Positions 46,613-56,143 of a stretch of DNA of 64,000 nucleotides are shown here, piece by piece. Made by a program: the position numbers and the translations under genes. Under the pieces are notes generated by a model. That model was not told where the DNA came from. It searched no databases and saw nothing but the letters and a program-made list of their open reading frames with translations. The stretch is from NCBI GenBank assembly GCA_018824085.1, contig JAHJHI010000020.1:30175-94174 (forward strand). Direction: 5' to 3'. Positions within the stretch are counted from its first letter, which is position 1; each line of letters begins with the position of its first letter. Source of the stretch: Gammaproteobacteria bacterium (lineage in GTDB: Bacteria; Pseudomonadota; Gammaproteobacteria; Burkholderiales; Rhodocyclaceae).

Positions 46613-47851
46613 ATGTTCCGCATGACCTTCTTTTCCGTGCTGCTGCTGGCCTGTCTGCCGGCTGGCGCCCAGACGATGGTGCCGCACGACGACGAGCATG
46701 AACAGCAGGTCGTGCGAGCCCCCGCGCTGTCGCTGTCGCGCGCCGTTGACGCCGCGCTGGACAGGGCGCCGGGCGGTGCGCTGCCGCAGGCGCGCAGGGC
46801 CGAATCACGCACCCTTTCGGCGCGCGCGGACAGCGTGCTGTCGGGGCCGCCTGCGGTGCATGTGCGGTATCAGACCGACCGTCTGCCGGGGCGCGCCGGT
46901 TTGCGCGAACTCGAAGCCGGGCTGGAGCTGCTGCTGTGGCGAGCCGGCCAGCGCGACGCGCTGCGGCGCGAAGCCGAGGCCGGCAGCCAGCTGTCGCAGG
47001 AAGAACTGCGTGCCCATCGCTGGCGCGTGGCGGGCGAGGTCCGCGAGGTGCTGTGGCGCGTGATGCAGTCCGAGGCCGAGCAGCGTCTTGCCGGCATCGA
47101 TGTCGAGCTCTACCGCGCGCTGGAGGACGACGTGGCGCGGCGGGTCAGCGCCGGCGACGCCGCGCCGGTGGAGCGGCTGTCGGCCGAGGCCGCGCGGCGC
47201 GAGCGCGATGCCGTGCTGCATGAAGCGCAGGTCGAGCTGGCGCACAGCCTGTTCGCCTGGCATACGCTGACCGGCATGCATGAAGTGCCGGCCACGGTGC
47301 GGGAGCCGCGCGCGGGCGAGGCGAGCGGCTATCCGCCGGTCGTGACGGCACAGGCGGCGCTGGAGCGCGCCCGCATGGCACTGGGCAGCCTGCGCGGTCA
47401 GGGCAGCGGCGCGCCGCGCCTGTTGATAGGTGTGCGCTCCGAAACGGCGCCGGACAGCCCGACAACCGACAGCCTCGGTGCCACGCTCACGATTCCGTTC
47501 GGCGGCGAGGCGCACACCGCCGCCGCGCTGTCGCCGGCCTATATGGAACTGGCGCGTGCCGAGGACGAACTCGCGGCGGCACAGCGTGCAGCCACGCTGG
47601 CGCTGCATGAGGCCGAACACGAACTGCATGCGCGCGAACAGGCGCAGCGCCTTGCGGACGCACAGGGGGCGGTGGCCGACCGCGAGGTCGACATGGCCCG
47701 CCGCGCCTACCGCCTGGGCGAGACATCACTCGCCGAACGCCTGCTGGTCGAAGCGCGTGCCGCCAGTGCGCGCCGCGCCGCGGCCCTTGCCGGCATCGCC
47801 TTCGAGCGTGCCATTGCACGCTACAACCACAGCCTGGGAATCCTGCCGTGA
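46613..47851 (+). CDS. TolC-family outer-membrane efflux protein (CzcC/CusC-like)
   Basis: A 412-residue outer-membrane channel subunit. The signal peptide ends CLPAGAQ. There are two TolC-type domains of long coiled coils (for example LRREAEAGSQLSQEELRAHR, AEAARRERDAVLHEAQVELAH, ATLALHEAEHELHAREQ). A VSAGDAAPVERL-type turn and RLGETSLAERLLVEARAAS, the conserved second-half turn, are present. A His/Asp/Glu cluster (VPHDDEHEQQ) follows the signal peptide. No ribosome site is strong before 46613; the in-frame ATG at 46622 is an alternative. Its stop overlaps the adaptor start (GTGA). Confidence 0.87.
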   Translation: MFRMTFFSVLLLACLPAGAQTMVPHDDEHEQQVVRAPALSLSRAVDAALDRAPGGALPQARRAESRTLSARADSVLSGPPAVHVRYQTDRLPGRAGLRELEAGLELLLWRAGQRDALRREAEAGSQLSQEELRAHRWRVAGEVREVLWRVMQSEAEQRLAGIDVELYRALEDDVARRVSAGDAAPVERLSAEAARRERDAVLHEAQVELAHSLFAWHTLTGMHEVPATVREPRAGEASGYPPVVTAQAALERARMALGSLRGQGSGAPRLLIGVRSETAPDSPTTDSLGATLTIPFGGEAHTAAALSPAYMELARAEDELAAAQRAATLALHEAEHELHAREQAQRLADAQGAVADREVDMARRAYRLGETSLAERLLVEARAASARRAAALAGIAFERAIARYNHSLGILP

Positions 47852-48903
47852 AAACCGTATTTGTCCTGTTCTTGTTCGTTTCGTGCGCCGTGCTCGCCCA
47901 GGGCACCGATATCGCGCTGGACGCCGCGCAGATCGGGCGCCTTGGCATCCGCCATCAAGCGCCCGTCGCATCGGCCACCGTTGCCGCTGCGGCCTGGCCG
48001 GCGCGCGTGGTTGCGTCGGCCGATGCCGAGTGGGTGGTCACGGCGCCGGCTGGCGGTGTGGTGGTGCGCCTGCCCGTGACCGAAGGCCAGCGGGTCGCCG
48101 CGAACACGGTCGTCGCCGAGCTGCGCAGCGCCGACGTGCCGGCGCTGGGCGCGATGCTGGCGCAGGCGCGTGCGCAGGCCGCGCTGGCGCGCAGCAACAG
48201 CGAACGTGACCGCACGCTGCATGCCGAAGGACTGATCGCCGAGCGGCGCATGCGCGAGTCGGACAGCGCGGCGACGCAGGCCGACGCCGCGCTCGGTGCG
48301 CTGCAGTCACGCATGCGCCTGATGGGCGTGTCGGCGGCCGATGCAGCGGCCGGTCGCGTGACGGTGCGCGCCACGGCGGCGGCCACGGTGCTCGAGCGCA
48401 TGGTGCTGCCCGGCCAGCGCGTCGACGAGGCCGATGCCCTGCTGCGGCTGGCCGACGCCAGCCAGTTGATGCTGGAGCTGAACCTGCCGGTGGCGCAGGC
48501 GCAGGACGTGCGCGAGGGCGAAGTCCTGGTGGTCGAAGGTTCGGGCGAGCAGGCGCGTGTCAGCCAGCTGGGCTGGGGCGCCTCGGATGCGACGCAGACG
48601 GTGCGCATCCGCGCCCGGCTGCAGGGCGCCGGTGCATTGCGGCCCGGCCAGTGGGTGAAGGCGCGCCGCAGCGAAGCAGCCGCGCACGCCTGGCGCGTAC
48701 CGTCCGCGGCCATCAGCCACAGCGCGGGCAAGACGTGGGTGTTTGCCCGGACCGCCGCCGGTTATCGCGCGGTCGAGGTGCGGCTGCTGTCGCAAAGCGC
48801 GGGGCAGGCGTCGGTAAGCGGGGCTCTCGATGCGACGGACGAGGTGGTGGTGGCCGGCGTTGCCGCACTGAAGGCGGTTTGGCTCGGACACGGAGCCGAA
48901 TGA
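47848..48903 (+). CDS. RND efflux periplasmic adaptor (membrane fusion protein, CzcB/CusB-like)
   Basis: A 351-residue periplasmic adaptor starting with GTG at 47848, overlapping the TolC-like stop. The signal peptide is MKTVFVLFLFVSCAVLAQG. Lipoyl/barrel-sandwich halves are visible (WVVTAPAGGVVVRLPVTEGQRVAANTVVAELRS and TVRATAAATVLERMVLPGQRV, paired across an alpha-helical hairpin ADVPALGAMLAQARAQAALARS). A beta-barrel domain follows (VLVVEGSGEQARVSQLGW) and a membrane-proximal domain. It has no Met-rich metal-transfer leader of the CusB type. The stop overlaps the pump start (ATGA). Confidence 0.88.
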   Translation: MKTVFVLFLFVSCAVLAQGTDIALDAAQIGRLGIRHQAPVASATVAAAAWPARVVASADAEWVVTAPAGGVVVRLPVTEGQRVAANTVVAELRSADVPALGAMLAQARAQAALARSNSERDRTLHAEGLIAERRMRESDSAATQADAALGALQSRMRLMGVSAADAAAGRVTVRATAAATVLERMVLPGQRVDEADALLRLADASQLMLELNLPVAQAQDVREGEVLVVEGSGEQARVSQLGWGASDATQTVRIRARLQGAGALRPGQWVKARRSEAAAHAWRVPSAAISHSAGKTWVFARTAAGYRAVEVRLLSQSAGQASVSGALDATDEVVVAGVAALKAVWLGHGAE

Positions 48904-51900
48904 TGCTTGACGCAATCACACGAAGCGCGCTCGCGCGTCCCTTGCTGACGATGCTGGCCGCGTTGCTGCTGATCGGGGCGGGAATCCGTGCGGCGACGCA
49001 GTTGCCGATCGATGCCTTCCCCGACGTGTCGGCGCCGCAGGTGAAGATCATTGTCAAGCTGCCGGGCATGACGCCGGAAGAGATGGAGGCGCGCGTGACG
49101 ACGCCGGTGGAGATCGAGATGCTCGGCCTGCCGAAGCAGACGATGTTGCGCTCGACCAGCAAGTACGGCCTGACCGACGTCACGATCGACTTCGAGGATG
49201 GCACCGACATCTACTGGGCGCGCAGCCAGGTGGCCGAGCGTCTGGGCGGCATCATGGCCGATCTGCCGCCGGGCCTGTCCGGCGGTCTGGCGCCGATCAC
49301 GACGCCGCTGGGCGAAATGTTCATGTTCACGGTCGAGGGCGATGCGTCGCTCGCCGAGCGGCGCGCGCTGCTTGACTGGGTCATCCGCCCGGCGCTGCGC
49401 ACCGTCGCCGGTGTCGCGGACGTGAACGTGCTGGGCGGCATGGCGTCCGCCTACGAGGTGGTGCCGGACGCCGCCCGCATGGCGGCCGTCGGCGTCACGC
49501 TGGAACAGCTGCGCGGCACGCTGGAGCGCTTCAACCGCAACGACGGCGCGGGCCGCATCGACGAGGGCGAGGAAACCTTGCTGGTGCGCGTGCAGGGCCG
49601 GCTCGAGTCGCTCGACGACATCCGCCGGCTGGTGGTGCAGTCGACGCCGCAGGCTCAGGTACGGATCGGCGACGTGGCCGATGTGCGTCTGGGCGCGCTG
49701 ACCCGCATGGGCGGCGTCACGCACAATGGCCTGGGCGAGACGGTGCAGGGACTGGTGCTCGGCCTGCGTGGCGCCGACGCGCAGGCGCTGGTGCGCGGCG
49801 TGCGTGCGCGCCTCGACGAGCTTGCGACATCGCTGCCGGAGGGCGTGAAGATCGTGCCGTTCTACGACCGCGGAGAACTCGTGTCGAGTGCCGTGGGCAC
49901 GGTGTCGAAGGCGCTGATGGAAGCGGTGGTGCTGGTGCTGGTGCTGCTGTTCCTGTTCCTCGGCAATCTGCGCGCGGCCGTCGCGGTCGCCGTGGTGCTG
50001 CCGCTGGCGGCGCTCGGCACCTTCCTGATGATGCGTTTCGCCGGGCTGTCGGCCAACCTGATGAGTCTGGGCGGACTGGCCATCGCCATCGGCCTGCTGG
50101 TCGATGCGGCTGTCGTCGTCGTGGAGAACGTGGTGGCGCACATGCACTCGCCGGACGCCGGGCACCGCACGCGCGAACAGGTGGTGCTGGAGGCGGTGCG
50201 CGAAGTTTCGGTGCCGACCACCGCCGGCATCCTCATCATCGCGCTGGTGTTCGTGCCGCTGCTCAGCCTGCAGGGGCTGGAGGGCAAGCTGTTCGCGCCG
50301 GTTGCGCTGACCATCGTGTTCGCGCTGGCCGCCTCGCTGCTGCTGTCGCTGACCGTCATTCCGCTGCTGGCGACGATGATGCTGGATGCGCGCTCGCATT
50401 CGAACCCGTGGCTGCCGCGCGTGCTGTCGCAGCTTTATGCGCCGTTGCTCCGGCGCTCGCTGGCGGCGCCGCGCGTTGTCGGCGGCGTCGCGCTGCTGCT
50501 CGGCGCGGGTGCCGTGGTCGTCTATGTCGGTCTGGGCAAGACCTTCATGCCGACGATGAATGAAGGCAGCCTCATCGTGCAGCTGGAGAAGCTGCCGTCG
50601 ATCAGCCTTGGCGCGTCACTGGACATCGATACGCGATTCCAGCGCGCGTTGAAGGAGCGGGTGCCCGAGGCGCAGCAGATCGTTGCGCGCGCGGGCTCCG
50701 ACGAGATCGGGCTCGACCCGATGGGCCTGAACCAGACCGACACCTTCATCAGCCTGCCGCCGGAAGCCGACAAGCCGGACATCCTGCGCCGCATCCGCGC
50801 GCTGCTGGGCGAGTTTCCGGGCGTGGCCTACGCCTTCACGCAGCCGATCGAAATGCGCGTGTCGGAAATGATCCTGGGTGTGCGCGGTGATCTGGCCATC
50901 CGCCTGTTCGGCCCCGACATCGGCGTGCTGAACGACAAGGCGGGCGAGATCGCCGATGTGCTGCGCGGCATTCAGGGCGCCGAGGACGTGTTCTTCACGC
51001 GCAACGAGGGCGTGCAGTACCTGCGCGTGGTGCCGGACGTGGAGGCGCTGTCGCGCGCCGGGCTTGACGTCGACGCGCTGTCCGCGCTGCTGCGCGCGCA
51101 GATCGAGGGTGAGCGCGTCGGCCTGATCCAGAAGCTGGAGCGGCGCATTCCGCTGGTTGTGCGGGCCGACGGCAGTTCACAGGCGGCCGGTGATCTCGCG
51201 CACATGCCGGTCGGCTTGCCCGGTGGCGGACGCATCGCGCTCGGCCAGCTGGCGACGTTCGAGCGCGTCGATGGCCCGGTGCAGATCAGCCACGAGCAGG
51301 GCAGCCGCAACATGGTGGTGGTGGCCAACGTCGGCGGCCGGGATCTGGTCGGCTTCGTCGAGGACGCGCGCGCGCAGGTGCTGGAGAAGGTGGCGCTGCC
51401 GCCCGGATACCGGCTCACATGGGGGGGCGAGTTCGAAAACCAGCAGCGCGCGGCAAAGCGTCTGGCGATGGTCGTGCCGGCAACGCTGGTGCTCATCTTC
51501 CTCATCCTGTTCAGTACCTTCAACTCATTGCGGCAGGCGGCGCTGGTCATGGCCAATGTGCCGTTCGCGATGATAGGAGGCGTGTTCGCGCTGGGCCTGT
51601 CCGGCGAGTACCTGTCGGTGCCCGCGTCGGTCGGTTTCATCGCGCTGCTCGGCATCGCCGTGCTCAACGGCGTCGTGCTGGTGAGTTGCTTCAACCAGCT
51701 GCGCGCCAGCGGGCTGAACATGCATGACACGGTGCTGGCCGGCGCGCAGCGTCGCCTGCGCCCGGTGCTGCTGACGGCGTCGATGGCGGCACTCGGTCTG
51801 GTGCCGCTGCTGTTCGCCACCGGGCCCGGCTCCGAGATCCAGCGACCGCTTGCGATCGTGGTGATCGGTGGTCTCGTGACCTGTACCGCGTTAACACTTG

Positions 51901-51971
51901 TCCTGCTCCCCATCCTGTATAAGCGCTTCGGTGAACGTACCGTCGAGACCCTTCCCACGACTCATGCCTGA
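48900..51971 (+). CDS. Heavy-metal efflux RND transporter, inner-membrane pump (CzcA/CusA family)
   Basis: A 1023-residue proton-driven pump. It has 12 helices and two large periplasmic loops. HME-RND hallmarks are LPIDAFPDVSAPQVKI, TTPVEIEMLGLPKQTMLRS and DFEDGTDIYWARSQVAERL. In helix 4 the sequence is GLAIAIGLLVDAAVVVVENV: the Asp and Glu of the proton relay are present, but the first Asp of the CzcA triad (DFG) is Ala, as in copper/silver-type CusA. The metal is thus uncertain. The ATG at 48900 overlaps the adaptor stop by four bases. Its 3' end overlaps the next gene by eight. Confidence 0.92.
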   Translation: MMLDAITRSALARPLLTMLAALLLIGAGIRAATQLPIDAFPDVSAPQVKIIVKLPGMTPEEMEARVTTPVEIEMLGLPKQTMLRSTSKYGLTDVTIDFEDGTDIYWARSQVAERLGGIMADLPPGLSGGLAPITTPLGEMFMFTVEGDASLAERRALLDWVIRPALRTVAGVADVNVLGGMASAYEVVPDAARMAAVGVTLEQLRGTLERFNRNDGAGRIDEGEETLLVRVQGRLESLDDIRRLVVQSTPQAQVRIGDVADVRLGALTRMGGVTHNGLGETVQGLVLGLRGADAQALVRGVRARLDELATSLPEGVKIVPFYDRGELVSSAVGTVSKALMEAVVLVLVLLFLFLGNLRAAVAVAVVLPLAALGTFLMMRFAGLSANLMSLGGLAIAIGLLVDAAVVVVENVVAHMHSPDAGHRTREQVVLEAVREVSVPTTAGILIIALVFVPLLSLQGLEGKLFAPVALTIVFALAASLLLSLTVIPLLATMMLDARSHSNPWLPRVLSQLYAPLLRRSLAAPRVVGGVALLLGAGAVVVYVGLGKTFMPTMNEGSLIVQLEKLPSISLGASLDIDTRFQRALKERVPEAQQIVARAGSDEIGLDPMGLNQTDTFISLPPEADKPDILRRIRALLGEFPGVAYAFTQPIEMRVSEMILGVRGDLAIRLFGPDIGVLNDKAGEIADVLRGIQGAEDVFFTRNEGVQYLRVVPDVEALSRAGLDVDALSALLRAQIEGERVGLIQKLERRIPLVVRADGSSQAAGDLAHMPVGLPGGGRIALGQLATFERVDGPVQISHEQGSRNMVVVANVGGRDLVGFVEDARAQVLEKVALPPGYRLTWGGEFENQQRAAKRLAMVVPATLVLIFLILFSTFNSLRQAALVMANVPFAMIGGVFALGLSGEYLSVPASVGFIALLGIAVLNGVVLVSCFNQLRASGLNMHDTVLAGAQRRLRPVLLTASMAALGLVPLLFATGPGSEIQRPLAIVVIGGLVTCTALTLVLLPILYKRFGERTVETLPTTHA

Positions 51972-53895
51972 ATTCTCCCGCGAGCAGAAACGTACCGTCC
52001 CATTCCTTCTTGTCGCTGCGCTGCTGACGCTGTCCATCTGGACGGCGCTGCGCGTCGGACTGTGGCTGCAGACCGGCCCGCTGGAGGTCGGTGCGGGACC
52101 CGCATTGCATGCATTGCTGCGCGGTGTCTGGTTTGACCTGGCCGCGCTCGCGTGGCTGGCCGCCCCGCTGCTTTTCGTGTCGGCGCTGCTGCCGTCGCGC
52201 CTGCGCGCCAGCCGCTTCATGCGCGCGATGCGCTGGGGCGTGCTGTGGTTCATGGCGTCGGCGCTGCTGTTCGGCGCGGTGTCGGAAGTCGTGTTCTGGG
52301 AAGAGTTTTCGACGCGCTTCAACTTCATCGCCGTCGATTACCTGATCTATACGCAGGAGGTGGTCGGCAACATCATCGAGTCGTATCCGGTCGGGCTGTT
52401 GCTGGCAGCCATCGGCGGGACGGCGGCTCTCGTTGTTTTCCTGCTGCGCCGCCGCCTGCGTTTCGCCAGCGCGCCGCGCAGCGTGGGGATGCGGCTGGCG
52501 ATGGCGGGTGCGGCCCTGCTGCTGCCGGCGGCGTCCTGGCAGTTCGCCGAGATCGAGCAGATGGATGGCAGCGGCAATGCCTACGCCGACGAACTCGCCG
52601 GCAATGGCCTGTTCTCGCTGGCGGCGGCGATGCGCCGCAACGAACTCGACTACGATCGCTGGTACGCGACGATCCCGCAGAAGGAAGCCGACGACATCCT
52701 GCATGGCCTGCAGGTGGAACGCGTGCCGCTGTCGGCGCCGGCCAGCCCGGGTGTCATGGATGACGTGGCCGACGACGAGGTGCCGTTCAGCCGCACGCCG
52801 CGCAATGTCGTGCTGGTCACCATCGAAAGCCTGTCCGCCGAGTTCGTCGGCGTCTACGGCAACAAGGAGGGGCTGACGCCGGAACTGGACAGACTGGCGG
52901 CCGAGGGTCTGCGCTTCACCGATGTCTATGCCACCGGCACGCGCACCGTGCGCGGGCTGGAGGCGCTGTCGCTGGGCACGCCGCCGGTGCCGGGTCAGGC
53001 CATCGTGCGGCGCACGCACAACGAAGGGCTGTCGACGGTCGGCGAGCTGCTGGAGCCGCAGGGCGTGGTGCCGATGTTCCTGTACGGCGGCTACGGCTAC
53101 TTCGACAACATGAACAGCTACTTCCGCGGCAACGACTACGTCATCGTCGATCGCACCGACTTCCCGAAGGACAGCATCGTGTTCGAGAACGTATGGGGTG
53201 TGGCCGACGAGGTGCTGTACGCCAATGCGATCCGCACGCTGGGCGCGAAGGCGGCCGAAGGAAAGCCCTTCTTCGCGCAGATCATGACGACGTCGAACCA
53301 CCGGCCCTATACCTATCCGGACGGGCGCATCGACATTCCGTCGCCGGGCGGACGCCGTGGCGCGATCAAGTACACCGACTGGGCGATCGGCGAGTTCATC
53401 CGCGAGGCGAAGAAGCAACCGTGGTTCGCGGACACGCTGTTCGTGTTCATCGCCGATCACTGTTCATCCGTGGCCGGCAAGACGAAGCTGCCGGTGGCGA
53501 AGTACCGCATCCCGCTCATCTTCTACGCGCCCGAATTGCTGAAGCCGGACACCTATACGCACCGCATCAGCCAGATCGACCTTGCGCCGACGCTGATCGA
53601 GGTCATGGGCAAGAAGGGGGATGACCACTTCTTCGGCCGTTCGGTGTTCGAGGCGGGCGAGAAGCTCGACCGCGTGTTCATCTCCAACTACCAGGAACTG
53701 GGCTATCTGCGCGGCGACGTGCTGACGGTGCTGTCGCCGCGCCAGGGCGTGTCGGCGTTCAAGGTCGACCCGCGGACCTACGAATCGACGCCGGTGACGG
53801 TGGATCCGAAGCTGGCGAAGGAAGCCATCGCTTATTACCAGACGGCCGCGTCCGCCTTCAAGCAGGGGCGGCTGCACTACGACGAGCCTGAGTAG
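51964..53895 (+). CDS. LTA-synthase-like membrane sulfatase/phosphotransferase
   Basis: A 643-residue inner-membrane protein. Five N-terminal helices (about 1-200) precede a periplasmic alkaline-phosphatase-superfamily domain. The metal-site start is NVVLVTIESLSAEFVGVYG, and the nucleophile Thr lies in YATGTRTVRGLEAL (near 324). Further metal ligands are in IKYTDWAIGEF and FVFIADHCSSVAG. In Gram-negative bacteria this group makes or modifies phospho-glycerol or phosphoethanolamine decorations. The ATG at 51964 overlaps the RND pump gene, which ties it to that operon. A PAP2 phosphatase gene follows after two bases. Confidence 0.88.
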   Translation: MPEFSREQKRTVPFLLVAALLTLSIWTALRVGLWLQTGPLEVGAGPALHALLRGVWFDLAALAWLAAPLLFVSALLPSRLRASRFMRAMRWGVLWFMASALLFGAVSEVVFWEEFSTRFNFIAVDYLIYTQEVVGNIIESYPVGLLLAAIGGTAALVVFLLRRRLRFASAPRSVGMRLAMAGAALLLPAASWQFAEIEQMDGSGNAYADELAGNGLFSLAAAMRRNELDYDRWYATIPQKEADDILHGLQVERVPLSAPASPGVMDDVADDEVPFSRTPRNVVLVTIESLSAEFVGVYGNKEGLTPELDRLAAEGLRFTDVYATGTRTVRGLEALSLGTPPVPGQAIVRRTHNEGLSTVGELLEPQGVVPMFLYGGYGYFDNMNSYFRGNDYVIVDRTDFPKDSIVFENVWGVADEVLYANAIRTLGAKAAEGKPFFAQIMTTSNHRPYTYPDGRIDIPSPGGRRGAIKYTDWAIGEFIREAKKQPWFADTLFVFIADHCSSVAGKTKLPVAKYRIPLIFYAPELLKPDTYTHRISQIDLAPTLIEVMGKKGDDHFFGRSVFEAGEKLDRVFISNYQELGYLRGDVLTVLSPRQGVSAFKVDPRTYESTPVTVDPKLAKEAIAYYQTAASAFKQGRLHYDEPE

Positions 53896-53897
53896 CC

Positions 53898-54581
53898 GTG
53901 CGCGTCAGGTACGGCATCGTCGCGCAGGCTGACCTGCTGCTGATCGCGTTCGCCAGCGTGCTGCTGGCGCTTGCGAGCAACCGCTGGAGCGGGACCGACC
54001 GCTGGATTGCGGCGCTGTTCTTCGACCCGGCCGCCGGCGCTTTCACGCTGCGCCAGAACTGGCTGTTGTCGGTGGTGCTGCACGACAGCCTGAAGTGGCT
54101 GTCCGTCGTCGCATGGTGTGCGCTGTTGCTGGGCTGGATCGGCCTGCGCATCGGCGGTGGCCGGGCGGCGCTGCGCCGCCGCGCCGGCTTCGTGCTGCTG
54201 GCGTCCTTTGCGGCGGTGCTCGCGGTCAACCTGCTGCGCGCGCAGTCGGCGCACAGCTGTCCGTGGTATCTCGCCGACTTCGGCGGCAGCGCCGCCTTCT
54301 TCCGTCTGTTCGACCCGGTGCCGGGCAATGCCGGCCCGGGGCGCTGCCTGCCCAGCGGCCATGCGGCGAGCGCTTTCATGTGGCTGGCCGTGCTGCCGGT
54401 ACTGGCCGGGCGACGGCGCGTGCAGGCCTGTGCCGGCGTGCTGCTGCTTGGCGGTGTGGCCGGGCTGGTGCAGGTGGTGCGCGGCGCGCACTTCCTGTCG
54501 CACATCCTGCTGACGGCTGCGGCCTGCGCGCTCGTGTGCGGACTGGCGGCGCTCGCCTTCCGTTCCGCGCCGCCGAAATGA
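53898..54581 (+). CDS. PAP2-family membrane phosphatase
   Basis: A 227-residue membrane protein with about six helices, starting with GTG at 53898 two bases after the previous stop. Phosphatase motifs C1-C3 are recognisable: a lysine-containing HDSLKWLSVVAWC segment, GRCLPSGHAASAFMW (PSGH), and VVRGAHFLSHIL (R-x5-H). Members remove phosphate from lipid phosphates such as undecaprenyl pyrophosphate or lipid A. Pairing with the LTA-synthase-like gene suggests it recycles or trims the lipid product of that enzyme. This is inference from adjacency. Confidence 0.87.
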   Translation: MRVRYGIVAQADLLLIAFASVLLALASNRWSGTDRWIAALFFDPAAGAFTLRQNWLLSVVLHDSLKWLSVVAWCALLLGWIGLRIGGGRAALRRRAGFVLLASFAAVLAVNLLRAQSAHSCPWYLADFGGSAAFFRLFDPVPGNAGPGRCLPSGHAASAFMWLAVLPVLAGRRRVQACAGVLLLGGVAGLVQVVRGAHFLSHILLTAAACALVCGLAALAFRSAPPK

Positions 54582-54582
54582 A

Positions 54583-54605
54583 AACCGGCCCGCGAAGGGC
54601 CGGTT
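54583..54605 (-). terminator. Intrinsic terminator of dps
   Basis: AACCGGCCC and GGGCCGGTT make a 9-bp perfect stem with a 5-base loop. On the minus strand it is followed by TTCATTTC, and the stem itself ends in TT, so it is oriented to end dps transcription. It may also end the convergent PAP2 transcript. Confidence 0.65.
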
Positions 54606-54626
54606 GTGGTGCGGCGTGCGGCGTGC

Positions 54627-55100
54627 TCAGCCTTCGAGCATGCTGCGCAGCATCCATGCGTTCTTTTCATGTACCTGCATGCGCTGTGTCAGCAGGTCGG
54701 CGGTCGGCTCGTCGTGTGCGGCGTCGGCTGCCGGGAAGATGCTGCGCGCGGTGCGCACGACGGCTTCCTGACCTGCGACCAGCTGGCGAATCATGTCGGT
54801 CGCGGCCGGCACGCCCTGCGGTTCCTTGATGGTGGTGAGCTTGGCGTAGGCGGAGTAGGTGCCCGGCGCCGGGTGACCCAGCGCGCGGATGCGTTCGGCG
54901 ATCAGATCAACGGCCAGCGCCAGCTCGGTGTACTGCGTCTCGAACATGAGATGCAGCGTGTTGAACATCGGGCCGGTCACGTTCCAGTGGAAATTGTGGG
55001 TGGTCAGGTACAGCGTGTAGGTGTCGGCCAGCAGGCGTGACAGGCCGTCCGTGATGGCGCTGCGGTGTTCGTCGGAAATGCCGATGTCGATGGTGCTCAT
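54627..55100 (-). CDS. dps: Dps: DNA-binding/ferritin-like protein from starved cells
   Basis: A 157-residue dodecameric ferroxidase that stores iron and protects DNA against peroxide. It starts [20 protein letters not shown]. Inter-subunit ferroxidase residues are visible: [13 protein letters not shown] (H38 and Trp), LHLMFETQY (H50) and [11 protein letters not shown] (D65, E69). The N-terminus is short and has few Lys residues, so direct DNA binding by the tail is doubtful. It lies 24 bases downstream of oxyR on the same strand and has a terminator after it. Confidence 0.94.
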   Translation of the reverse strand: MSTIDIGISDEHRSAITDGLSRLLADTYTLYLTTHNFHWNVTGPMFNTLHLMFETQYTELALAVDLIAERIRALGHPAPGTYSAYAKLTTIKEPQGVPAATDMIRQLVAGQEAVVRTARSIFPAADAAHDEPTADLLTQRMQVHEKNAWMLRSMLEG

Positions 55101-55124
55101 GGTGGTTCCCCTTTCGGTTGCTGA

Positions 55125-56078
55125 TCAGTGCGCGGTGAGTCGGCGCTGTGAGTCGGATTTCCGGTCGCCGGTTCCTGCAGCGCCGGATTCCGGTGCCTGG
55201 CTGGCGATCAGTTCTGCGATGCGTTCGAAGCATTCCTGGCGCGCGTTCGAGCTGCGCGCCACAAGTGCAATGGTACGGCGCGGCCGGGGTTCGGCAAAGC
55301 GATGCGCGACCAGCTGCATGTGCGAAATCAGGCCGGAGCGCAGCGTCATGTCGGGCAGCAGCGCCATGCCCAGCCCGCCTTCGACCATTTGTGCCAGCGT
55401 GAACAGGCTGGTGGCTTCCATGCCGCTCGCGCGCGGCTCGCGCAGGCCGCAGCCGCCCAGCGTGTGGCCGCGCAGGCAGTGCCCTTCCTCCAGCAGCAGC
55501 AGTGCGTCCGGGTCGAGCTTGCCGATGTCGCGCGGCATGTCGGCTTCCCGGTCGGTCGGGGCGATCAGCCACAGTTCCTCCTCGAACAGTGTCTGCACCT
55601 GCAGTTTGCCGGTGTCGAACGGCAGCGCGATCAGCGCGAAGTCGATCTGGCCTGCCGCCAGACGGTCCAGCAGCCGAGTCGTCAGGTCCTCGCGCAGCGC
55701 GAGCTTGAGCTCCGGATGGCGTGCGCGCAGCGCCGGCAGTACCGACGGCAGCAGGAACGGGGCAATCGTCGGGATGACGCCCAGCCGCAGCAGGCCGCAC
55801 ATGGGCCGGGCGGCGTGGCGAGCCCAGTCGGCGAGGTCTTCCGCTTCGGCCAGCAGCGATCGTGCGCGTGCCACGGCTTCCTCGCCGACCGGCGTCATCA
55901 CCACCGAATGGCGTTCCCGCTCGACCAGATGCGCGCCCAGGCCGGCCTCCAGTTCCTTGATGCCGGCCGACAGCGTCGATTGCGTGACGAAGCACGCTTC
56001 AGCCGCCTGGGTGAAGTTGAGTTTTTCGGATACGGCGACGAGGTAGCGCAACTGGCGCAACGAGGGCAATGCAGTCAT
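55125..56078 (-). CDS. oxyR: Hydrogen-peroxide-sensing regulator OxyR
   Basis: A 317-residue LysR-family activator. The N-terminal helix-turn-helix is [20 protein letters not shown]. The redox loop [16 protein letters not shown] carries two cysteines nine residues apart (C201 and C210), exactly as the peroxidatic pair of OxyR, which distinguishes it from general LysR proteins. The C-terminal part has [14 protein letters not shown], the effector-domain conserved loop. It is divergent from a peroxiredoxin gene with a palindrome in the gap, and dps follows it. Confidence 0.94.
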   Translation of the reverse strand: MTALPSLRQLRYLVAVSEKLNFTQAAEACFVTQSTLSAGIKELEAGLGAHLVERERHSVVMTPVGEEAVARARSLLAEAEDLADWARHAARPMCGLLRLGVIPTIAPFLLPSVLPALRARHPELKLALREDLTTRLLDRLAAGQIDFALIALPFDTGKLQVQTLFEEELWLIAPTDREADMPRDIGKLDPDALLLLEEGHCLRGHTLGGCGLREPRASGMEATSLFTLAQMVEGGLGMALLPDMTLRSGLISHMQLVAHRFAEPRPRRTIALVARSSNARQECFERIAELIASQAPESGAAGTGDRKSDSQRRLTAH

Positions 56079-56128
56079 GTGGAATTACCGGCGCGAAGAC
56101 GGGTCGCAGTACTGGTGATCGGGCAAGT

Positions 56129-56143
56129 ATCGAATTTATCGAT
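56129..56143. promoter_or_regulatory. OxyR/LysR-type palindrome between oxyR and prx
   Basis: ATCGA-N5-TCGAT fits the ATnG-N7-CnAT half-site of OxyR (ATCG, 7 bases, CGAT). It lies midway between the divergent starts of oxyR (56078) and the peroxiredoxin gene (56276). I could not find a clean second tetrad pair at the expected spacing, so only a half-site is claimed. Confidence 0.5.
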
